Origin: Bacteroidales bacterium
GTDB taxonomy: Bacteria; Bacteroidota; Bacteroidia; Bacteroidales; UBA3663
Direction: 5' to 3'
DNA: 7,086 nucleotides
NCBI GenBank assembly: GCA_016293065.1
Contig: JAEDEY010000094.1
Location: 1 to 7,086, forward strand
Positions 1 to 5,359 of this stretch are shown in pieces. The position numbers and the translations under genes were made by a program. The notes under the pieces are model-generated. The model ran no database searches. It had not been told where the DNA came from and was given only the letters and a program-made list of their open reading frames with translations. Each line of letters begins with the position of its first letter. Position 1 is the stretch's first letter.

Positions 1-41
1 GGTATATGCTGGGATTATTTTTGCTAGTTTCTTTGCATAAT

Positions 42-68
42 TTGTCAAAGTTGTCAAAGTTGTCAAAC
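42..68. repeat. Three tandem 9-bp direct repeats (TTGTCAAAG/C)
   Basis: TTGTCAAAG occurs at 42-50 and 51-59 and TTGTCAAAC at 60-68, head to tail without spacers. They lie about 115-140 bases upstream of the promoter of the esterase gene. The 8-base core TTGTCAAA also occurs at 4951-4958 within the lrgAB promoter. The repeat is seen directly. A role as an activator or repressor site is only a guess, and replication slippage in AT-rich spacer DNA would also explain it. Confidence 0.6.
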
Positions 69-160
69 TCATTTTGTCGGGTTTATTAGCCTGAAACAGT
101 TCATTTTTTTATCAATTTAATTCATCTTTGATAGTTTCCTGCAAAAAAGGCAAGCTATTT

Positions 161-191
161 TTTCGTCGTGACGAATAATTGCTTATATTTG
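161..191 (+). promoter_or_regulatory. Predicted Bacteroidales promoter for the esterase-uxuB operon
   Basis: A perfect TAnnTTTG -7 box (TATATTTG) lies at 184-191. Nineteen bases upstream, at 161-164, is TTTC, a three-out-of-four match to the -33 TTTG. Transcription would begin near 196-199, leaving a leader of about 20 bases before the ATG at 218. This supports starting the esterase at 218, not at the in-frame TTG at 179, which lies upstream of the predicted transcription start. Confidence 0.6.
162..175. promoter_or_regulatory. Inverted repeat overlapping the -33 region (possible operator)
   Basis: TTCGTC at 162-167 is the exact reverse complement of GACGAA at 170-175, separated by two bases (GT). 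It covers the position of the -33 box of the promoter whose -7 box is at 184-191, so a protein bound here would block RNA polymerase. The symmetry is seen. The operator role is inferred. A two-base loop makes an RNA hairpin unlikely. Confidence 0.35.
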
Positions 192-217
192 CGGATACAT
201 TATTAAACATTAGTAGC

Positions 218-2146
218 ATGAAAAAACTGTTTACATCTCTTCTGGCTTTAGCAGGAGTGCTGGCTATATCTGCTGATTCGGTCAAGGCAGAGGTAAAACT
301 GCCGAAGATCATTTCGAGCGGAATGGTAATCCAGCGCAACGACACTGCGCGTATCTGGGGAACCGCCGATGCTGGCGAACCTGTGACCGTTACGTTCCTC
401 AAGAAGAAGTATAAGACCATTGCCGACAATGAAGGCAACTGGATGGTCGCTATTCCGACCAAGAAACATGGAGGGCCGTACATGATGACGGTCAACGACA
501 TCGTGCTAGAAGACATATATGTGGGCGACGTGTGGTTGGGCAGCGGTCAGTCGAATATGGATGTTCACATCGACCGAGTTTCGGAAATCTATGCCGATGA
601 GGTGATGACCGATGCTAACCCCAAGATCCATCTCATACAGTTCGACCGCAACATCACGCATAAGGCAGCCGAGCCTCAGACTGAGGTCAACGCCCATCAG
701 TATGGGTGGGAGTCGCTCTCGCCAGAGAATGTCGGTCACTGGTCGGCCATCGGCTATTTCTTCTGCAAGGATATGTACGAAAAGACTGGTGTGCCACAGG
801 GCTTCATCAATGCTTCGATGGGCGGCTCTAACATCGTGGCATGGCTCAGCCGCGAGAAGATGCTCGAGGTCGCACCACGCTATGTCAACCAGACAGACTA
901 TGTGGCACTGCGCATGCAGTTCCGTGGCGAAGGCGATGACCCCGGCATGAAGGAGAACTGGATGGCTTTCGACTATGACGATTCAGACTGGGAGACAGTC
1001 AATCAGTATGACAAGAATATAGGCGACATCTACGGTCAGCCTTGGGTGGGACACCTGTGGTTTCGCAAGGAGTTCGTGGTGCCAGATTCGCTCGTAGGCC
1101 GTCAGGCATTGCTGCGACTCGGAATGCTGATCGACTCGGATGAGACATTCGTCAACGGACAGAAAGTAGGAGAGACAGGTTATCAGTATCCTCCTCGCAA
1201 GTATAAGATCATGCCAGGCGTGCTGAAGTCAGGCAAGAATATCCTTGCCATCCGTCTGCGCACCAATGGCGACCCGGTGAAGTTCCAAGGCGGCAAGCCA
1301 TATAAGCTCTTCTTCCCATCGAAGCCAGAGAGCCCCGCCTTGCCACTGACCGACCCATGGATAGAACTCGAAGGCGACTACAAGATGAAGCGAGGCGACC
1401 TGACAGGAGGCAAGCCTGCACTCGACAACCAGAACGCCTCGGTGCTCTATAACCTCGACATCAACCCGATCAGGAACTACAGCATAGCTGGCGCTATATG
1501 GAATCAGGGCGAGAGCAATGCCGATCTGCGCACGGCACACGAATATGCCGCCTTGCTGAAAGGCCTTGCAGAAGACTGGCGTTCGTGCTTCGGCAATATT
1601 CCTCTGGTCGTGGTGCAGCTCGCCAACTATATGCAGCGACATGACGACCCTGACTACAACAGTGGCTGGACTGTGATCCGCAACATACAGCGCAATGCCG
1701 AGAACGTGATTCCTGACTGCGGACTTGCCACAACCATCGACGTGGGAGAGTGGCACGACATCCATCCTTGGCGCAAGAAGGAAGTGGCACAACGCTGTGC
1801 TCTGCAGATGCGCCGACTCTATCTTGGTGACAAGTCTCCAAATTTTGCCGGTCCGACCTATGAGAGCGTGACGTTTGATGGCGGCAAGGCTATCATCTCG
1901 TTCAAGGCAGGCACCGACAATCTCGCTCCAGAACCAGCAGGAGGACTCAAAGGCTTCAAGATAGCAGGAGCCGATGGCAAGTTCCATTGGGCAGAAGCAC
2001 ATATCGACGGCAATAAGGTGGTGGTATCGAGCAAGGACGTTGCCGACCCCAAGGTGGTGCGCTATGCATGGGACGACGACCCGGAGATCTCGCTGTTTGG
2101 CGTGACAGGACTGCCTGCACCTCCATTCCAGACCGAAAGCAAATAA
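218..2146 (+). CDS. Secreted SGNH carbohydrate acetylesterase (sialate O-acetylesterase family; probable acetylxylan esterase)
   Basis: This 642-residue protein should remove O-acetyl groups from carbohydrate in the periplasm or outside the cell. A signal peptide spans residues 1-24 (lysines at 2-3, a hydrophobic core, likely cleavage after V-K-A); there is no lipobox cysteine. The SGNH-type motifs are present: GSGQSNM at 108-114 with nucleophile Ser112, the NASMGGS loop at 198-204, WNQGESN at 428-434, and DIHP at 514-517 with Asp514 and His516. Residues about 235-370 form a jelly-roll, galactose-binding-like insertion (WFRKEF near 281, VNGQKVGETG near 312) splitting the esterase domain, a known architecture in this family. 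A short beta domain (about 545-640) ends the protein. Start 218 is chosen for the signal peptide and promoter. It precedes the uxuB-like gene by 39 bases, probably in one operon. The family name says sialate, but the neighbouring GH67 and uronate genes favour acetylated xylan as substrate. Family assignment is firm; substrate is inferred. Confidence 0.88.
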   Translation: MKKLFTSLLALAGVLAISADSVKAEVKLPKIISSGMVIQRNDTARIWGTADAGEPVTVTFLKKKYKTIADNEGNWMVAIPTKKHGGPYMMTVNDIVLEDIYVGDVWLGSGQSNMDVHIDRVSEIYADEVMTDANPKIHLIQFDRNITHKAAEPQTEVNAHQYGWESLSPENVGHWSAIGYFFCKDMYEKTGVPQGFINASMGGSNIVAWLSREKMLEVAPRYVNQTDYVALRMQFRGEGDDPGMKENWMAFDYDDSDWETVNQYDKNIGDIYGQPWVGHLWFRKEFVVPDSLVGRQALLRLGMLIDSDETFVNGQKVGETGYQYPPRKYKIMPGVLKSGKNILAIRLRTNGDPVKFQGGKPYKLFFPSKPESPALPLTDPWIELEGDYKMKRGDLTGGKPALDNQNASVLYNLDINPIRNYSIAGAIWNQGESNADLRTAHEYAALLKGLAEDWRSCFGNIPLVVVQLANYMQRHDDPDYNSGWTVIRNIQRNAENVIPDCGLATTIDVGEWHDIHPWRKKEVAQRCALQMRRLYLGDKSPNFAGPTYESVTFDGGKAIISFKAGTDNLAPEPAGGLKGFKIAGADGKFHWAEAHIDGNKVVVSSKDVADPKVVRYAWDDDPEISLFGVTGLPAPPFQTESK

Positions 2147-2185
2147 CAAACACGGCAGAAAAGATAACAATAAACAACATAATCG

Positions 2186-3772
2186 ATGAAACTTACAGAT
2201 ATCCGCAAGGGCGGCTTCAATGCTGCTGAATGGGAAGCAAAGGGCTATGAGCTTCCAAAATTTGATATTGAGGCTGTTGCCAAGAAGACTCACGATGAGC
2301 CAACATGGGTTCATTTCGGTGGAGGAAACATCTTCCGCGCATTCCCGGCAGCCATGCTCAACGATGCGCTCAACACAGGCAAGTATGACCGTGGCGTGAT
2401 TGTAGCCGAGACTTTCGACTTTGAGGTAGTAGATAAGGCCTATCGTCCATACGACAATCTCTCGCTCCTTGTCAGCCTTCAGTCAACAGGCACTATCGAG
2501 AAGAAGGTTATCGCATCGGTGACCGAGAGCCTCAAGGCCGACTATCAGTTTGACGACTGGAAGCGACTCGTCGAGATCTTCCAGAACCCTTCGCTCCAGA
2601 TGATCTCGTTCACCATCACCGAGAAGGGCTACAGCTATAACGATGCAGACCTCGCTCGCGGACTCACACCTGTCTTTGCGATGGGCAAGGTGTGTGCATT
2701 GCTCCTTGAGCGATATAAGGCAGGGCAGTTGCCACTCACTGTCCAGAGTATGGACAACTGCAGCCACAATGGCGACAAGGTGAAGGCTGGAGTGATGGCA
2801 TACGCAGAGAAGTGGGTAGCAGAAGGCTTGGCAGAACAGGGCTTCCTCGCTTACCTTCAGGACGAGACAAAGGTAACTTTCCCATGGTCGATGATCGACA
2901 AGATCACACCTCGTCCACACTCAAAGGTGAAAGAGCTGCTCGCTGCCGATGGCTTTGAAGACAACGACTATATCGAGACAGAGAAGCACACCTTCACAGC
3001 TCCTTTTGTCAATGCAGAGGAAGTGCAGTATCTCGTGATTGAAGACAACTACACCAACGGTCGTCCGCCACTCGACCTTGGAGGCGCACTCTATACCACA
3101 CGCGAGACAGTGGATAAGGTAGAGACAATGAAGGTGACTACCTGTCTGAACCCACTCCACACAGCCATGTCAATCTATGGTGTGATGCTCGGCTATACAC
3201 TCATCTCGGCTGAGATGGCAGATGAGGATCTCCGCAGCTTCATCCAGAAGATCGGTTATATCGAGGCAATGCCAGTAGTGACCGACCCAGGCATCCTGAA
3301 CCCATACGAGTTTATTGGCGATGTCATCAACAAGCGACTCCCTAATCCATTCATGCCAGATGCACCACAGCGCATCTCGACCGACACATCACAGAAGCTC
3401 CCTATCCGCTTTGGCGAGACTATCAAGAAGTATGTGGCTCGTGGCCTCGACATGAAGAACCTCGTGCTCATACCTCTCGTACTGGCAGGCTATGCCCGAT
3501 TCCTCAAGGCACTCGACGACAATGGCGAGCCATTCACACCATCGTCAGATCCGAAGCTCGAAGAGCTCCAGGCTATTGTTGCCCCTCTCGAACTTGGCAA
3601 GCCAGAGCAGGACTACAGCTGCCTGAAGTCGCTCTACAGCCGTGCCGACATCTTCGGACTAGACCTCTATGAGGCAGGACTCGGTGAGAAGATCGAGGGC
3701 ATGGTCAAGGAACTCTTTGCCGGAAAGGGTGCAGTTCGCTCGACGCTCCACAAATATGTTTATGCAAGATAA
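2186..3772 (+). CDS. uxuB: Mannitol dehydrogenase-family oxidoreductase, probable D-fructuronate reductase (UxuB-like)
   Basis: A 528-residue cytoplasmic protein of the long-chain polyol dehydrogenase family, close to the usual 480-540 residues. It most likely reduces D-fructuronate to D-mannonate with NADH in glucuronate catabolism. The N-terminal Rossmann fold starts with VHFGGGNIFRAF at 42-53. The family signature region appears as WSMIDKITPRP at 234-244, with Lys where many relatives have Arg. DNCSHNG at 190-196 is another family block. The catalytic trio is read as Lys316, Asn322 and His325 in KVTTCLNPLH, then the helical C-terminal domain. Lys-to-Asn spacing is one residue longer than in Pseudomonas mannitol dehydrogenase and E. 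coli UxuB, as I recall for a Firmicutes/Bacteroidota/Thermotoga branch. No signal peptide, so it acts after sugar uptake. It follows the esterase by 39 A-rich bases and ends at a terminator. Mannitol 2-dehydrogenase and tagaturonate reductase are alternatives; the nearby GH67 gene favours fructuronate. Confidence 0.8.
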   Translation: MKLTDIRKGGFNAAEWEAKGYELPKFDIEAVAKKTHDEPTWVHFGGGNIFRAFPAAMLNDALNTGKYDRGVIVAETFDFEVVDKAYRPYDNLSLLVSLQSTGTIEKKVIASVTESLKADYQFDDWKRLVEIFQNPSLQMISFTITEKGYSYNDADLARGLTPVFAMGKVCALLLERYKAGQLPLTVQSMDNCSHNGDKVKAGVMAYAEKWVAEGLAEQGFLAYLQDETKVTFPWSMIDKITPRPHSKVKELLAADGFEDNDYIETEKHTFTAPFVNAEEVQYLVIEDNYTNGRPPLDLGGALYTTRETVDKVETMKVTTCLNPLHTAMSIYGVMLGYTLISAEMADEDLRSFIQKIGYIEAMPVVTDPGILNPYEFIGDVINKRLPNPFMPDAPQRISTDTSQKLPIRFGETIKKYVARGLDMKNLVLIPLVLAGYARFLKALDDNGEPFTPSSDPKLEELQAIVAPLELGKPEQDYSCLKSLYSRADIFGLDLYEAGLGEKIEGMVKELFAGKGAVRSTLHKYVYAR

Positions 3773-3804
3773 TAATATTATTGTTGATTTATAACTATTT
3801 TTTG

Positions 3805-3840
3805 AGCCGTTTGCCTGTGAAGGCCGACGGCTTGATTTTT
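3805..3840 (+). terminator. Rho-independent terminator after uxuB
   Basis: AGCCGTT (3805-3811) pairs with GACGGCT (3826-3832), including one T-G wobble. After a single T/C mismatch, GCCT (3813-3816) pairs with AGGC (3821-3824) around a GTGA loop, a GNRA-type tetraloop. TGA and then five T residues (3836-3840) follow. The U-tract lies only on the plus-strand side; the minus-strand exit is A-rich. It therefore ends the uxuB transcript but is a poor intrinsic terminator for the converging lrgB. Confidence 0.8.
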
Positions 3841-3859
3841 CTTATCATGAGACCTTTGC

Positions 3860-4549
3860 TCAGAGCATTAACGAAAGGATGAAAGGAGTGAGCAGGGCAG
3901 TGAGCACACCATTGAGGATAAGTCCCAACGAGGCATAAGCTCCGTAGGTCTCACCCTTCTCCATTGCACGCGACGTTCCCACGGCATGAGAAGCCGTCCC
4001 CATGCTTAGTCCCTGAGAATAAGGATTCCTTACATGCCAAATCTCCAGGACCTTGAAACCTAACACGGCACCAAACAAGCCGACAGACACGACAAAAGCA
4101 GTGGTGAGCGAAGGGATGCCACCCAAGGTGCTGCTCACCTCCATGGCAATAGGAGTAGTGACCGACTTTGGAGCAAGAGAAATCACAACTTCGCGCGAAG
4201 CACCCATCAGCTGTGCAATGGCAACGACACTCACTATGCCCACGACACAGCCCACCAACTGAGACAAGAAGATAGGCAAGAACTGACGCTTGATCTGTTC
4301 GAGGTTGAGATAGAGAGGCACGCCGAGAGCCACGATGGCAGGTTTGAGCCAGAAGTCGATCTGACTGCCAGCCACCTGATAGGTCTCATAGCTGATGCCA
4401 GTCAGTTTGAGGAGCGCGATGAGCACTGCAATGGTGACAAGGATAGGATTGAGCACAATCCATCCTGTCCATTTCTGCAACTGGCGAGCAGCATAATAGA
4501 TGCCGAAAGTCAGTGCCAAAAGAACGATATTATTGCTTAGGAGTTCCAT
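3860..4549 (-). CDS. lrgB: LrgB/CidB/YohK-family membrane protein
   Basis: A 229-residue integral inner-membrane protein, nearly the length of E. coli YohK (231). It carries the LrgB signatures PKSVTTPIAMEVSSTLGG (127-144) and GTASHAVGTSRAME (184-197), with hydrophobic segments around 6-22, 28-50, 65-83, 92-115, 145-170 and 203-228. I start it at 4549 (MELLSNNIV), not at the in-frame ATG at 4588, because this matches the family N-terminus and reduces overlap with lrgA. The overlap is then about 20 bases, which suggests translational coupling. LrgAB/CidAB were described as holin/antiholin-like modulators of murein hydrolase and cell death in Staphylococcus; some homologues transport pyruvate (Bacillus PftAB), and a plant chloroplast relative (PLGG1) carries glycolate/glycerate. 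Which role applies here cannot be read from the sequence. It converges on uxuB, with 87 bases between the stop codons. Confidence 0.9.
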   Translation of the reverse strand: MELLSNNIVLLALTFGIYYAARQLQKWTGWIVLNPILVTIAVLIALLKLTGISYETYQVAGSQIDFWLKPAIVALGVPLYLNLEQIKRQFLPIFLSQLVGCVVGIVSVVAIAQLMGASREVVISLAPKSVTTPIAMEVSSTLGGIPSLTTAFVVSVGLFGAVLGFKVLEIWHVRNPYSQGLSMGTASHAVGTSRAMEKGETYGAYASLGLILNGVLTALLTPFILSLML

Positions 4550-4880
4550 TTTTCTTGAATATTTGGTGAGTCCAGCCTGTAACGACAAGAACGAGGATCG
4601 TGCTTACGACTATTGACACGGTAATCGGAAGCAGTTCGGCCTTGATGACATCGAAATAGAGCATCAGGGCTACTCCTGGCGGAACGAAGAAGAAACCGAG
4701 GTTGGAGATGAGGAAATCAGCCATTCCCTTGACCCACTCAATCTTGATGAGTCTGGTCTGGAGACAAGCAGTCAGCAGTAACATGCCGATGATGCTGCTT
4801 GGAATGGTAATGCCTGTGAGCCATACAATCAGTTCGCCCACGGCTAAGCATCCGAAGATAATAAAACACTGCCTGATCAT
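4530..4880 (-). CDS. lrgA: LrgA/CidA/YohJ-family membrane protein
   Basis: A 116-residue, four-helix membrane protein, the usual partner of LrgB. Hydrophobic segments lie around 4-22, 26-42, 57-76 and 84-104. Family motifs are IPSSIIGMLLL at 26-36 and FFFVPPGVALM at 63-73, where the commoner form has P-A-G for P-P-G. A basic tail (HQIFKKNG) ends the protein, probably in the cytoplasm. The start at 4880 lies about 48 bases downstream of the predicted transcription start on the minus strand. The gene comes first in a two-gene operon and its end overlaps the start of lrgB. LrgA was modelled as a holin-like pore and is required with LrgB in the pyruvate-transporting pairs. The family call is firm. 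The physiological role in Bacteroidota is not established, and no LytSR-type regulator is present in the window. Confidence 0.88.
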   Translation of the reverse strand: MIRQCFIIFGCLAVGELIVWLTGITIPSSIIGMLLLTACLQTRLIKIEWVKGMADFLISNLGFFFVPPGVALMLYFDVIKAELLPITVSIVVSTILVLVVTGWTHQIFKKNGTPKQ

Positions 4881-4934
4881 AATTGTTCAGTTTTTACGAT
4901 GTAACAGAAAGTAGTTGTTGTCAATTTGTCTCTG

Positions 4935-4965
4935 CAAAGATACCTCATTATTGTCAAAATTCAAA
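4935..4965 (-). promoter_or_regulatory. Predicted lrgAB promoter
   Basis: Read on the minus strand, TTTG (4965-4962) is followed after exactly 19 bases by TATCTTTG (4942-4935), a perfect Bacteroidales -33/-7 pair. Transcription would start near 4928-4930 and give a leader of about 48 bases before the lrgA ATG at 4880. A TTGTCAAA word (4951-4958), like those repeated at 42-68, sits in the spacer between the two boxes. Confidence 0.75.
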
Positions 4966-5013
4966 TAGCGAGAGAATTTTTCCTATTTTTAGCCAATGTA
5001 TTTAACTTTTCTG

Positions 5014-5021
5014 TATCTTTG
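5014..5021 (+). promoter_or_regulatory. Predicted -7 box upstream of the small ORF
   Basis: TATCTTTG at 5014-5021 matches the Bacteroidales -7 consensus perfectly. The -33 box is weak: the best candidate is TTAG at 4989-4992, 21 bases upstream. Transcription would start near 5027-5029, about a dozen bases before the ATG at 5041. It is divergent from the lrgAB promoter, whose -7 box is about 72 bases away. Confidence 0.5.
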
Positions 5022-5040
5022 TGCAAACTATAGTTTTATT

Positions 5041-5154
5041 ATGGAAACAGATTTTGAAAAATACAGGCGCGAACAGGTCGAACAAATGGAAGACTTCGCG
5101 GAAGGACGTTGTTATCCTGAAATGCCCGAAGGCCAGTTTATCAGGAGTAAATGA
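5041..5154 (+). CDS. Small hypothetical protein, 37 residues
   Basis: A short ORF from ATG 5041 to TGA 5154, not recognised as any family. The product is charged and hydrophilic (METDFEKYRREQ at the start), with about eight Glu and two Asp against six Lys/Arg. It has a single Cys at 24, a Pro-rich stretch at 26-29, and no membrane segment or signal peptide. The first 20 residues could form an amphipathic helix. Three points support it: a perfect -7 box ends 19 bases before its ATG; it is visibly less AT-rich than the flanking spacers, as real genes here are; and its codons resemble those of its neighbours. It may be a free small protein or a short gene read through toward the GH67 gene. A chance ORF remains possible. 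Confidence 0.45.
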   Translation: METDFEKYRREQVEQMEDFAEGRCYPEMPEGQFIRSK

Positions 5155-5281
5155 TCATAGGTTATGAAACCAAGAAGATGAAGAATGAATCGTTTTTGTG
5201 CAAGTCTTTATTAATATTGTATCTTTTTTTTATTGCAATGTCACAAAGGTTGGTAAAAACGGTTTTTTTACTATGCATTAT
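5155..5281. other. AT-rich spacer between small ORF and GH67 promoter
   Basis: A T-rich stretch with no recognisable gene or RNA. It contains T runs (for example 5224-5231) but no GC stem ahead of them, so I do not call a terminator for the small ORF. A hydrophobic 48-codon reading frame begins at 5178 but runs through the promoter at 5282-5312 and is judged probably accidental. Confidence 0.5.
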
Positions 5282-5312
5282 TTTGTGTTTTGTCGGATTT
5301 TGGTTATCTTTG
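5282..5312 (+). promoter_or_regulatory. Predicted promoter of the GH67 gene
   Basis: TTTG at 5282-5285 and TATCTTTG at 5305-5312 are separated by 19 bases, a perfect Bacteroidales -33/-7 promoter. Transcription would start near 5318-5320, leaving a leader of about 40 AT-rich bases before the ATG at 5360. The leader shows no stable hairpin or riboswitch-like structure. Confidence 0.78.
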
Positions 5313-5359
5313 CCCTATTATTGAATTACAATCCCATTACTATAAAAATCTTTTATCAA

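Noticed and set aside
42..68. CRISPR-like array
   Set aside because: The repeats are only 9 bases, directly abutting and without spacers, and no cas gene is present.
179..217. In-frame TTG start at 179 extending the esterase by 13 residues
   Set aside because: It precedes the predicted transcription start and would bury the clear MKKLF signal peptide start at 218.
1..217. End of an upstream gene at the left edge
   Set aside because: No open frame with coding character enters from position 1 on either strand; the segment is AT-rich spacer.
1229..2314. Long 361-codon antisense ORF on the minus strand over the esterase
   Set aside because: It lies opposite a well-supported gene with intact catalytic motifs, its translation is rich in Cys and His without domain pattern, and it has no promoter of its own. 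It is a codon-usage shadow.
5178..5324. Hydrophobic 48-codon ORF (two possible membrane segments) upstream of GH67
   Set aside because: T-rich DNA readily encodes Phe/Leu runs, and the frame passes straight through the strong GH67 promoter and its -7 box. Conservation of the protein sequence would be needed to revive it.
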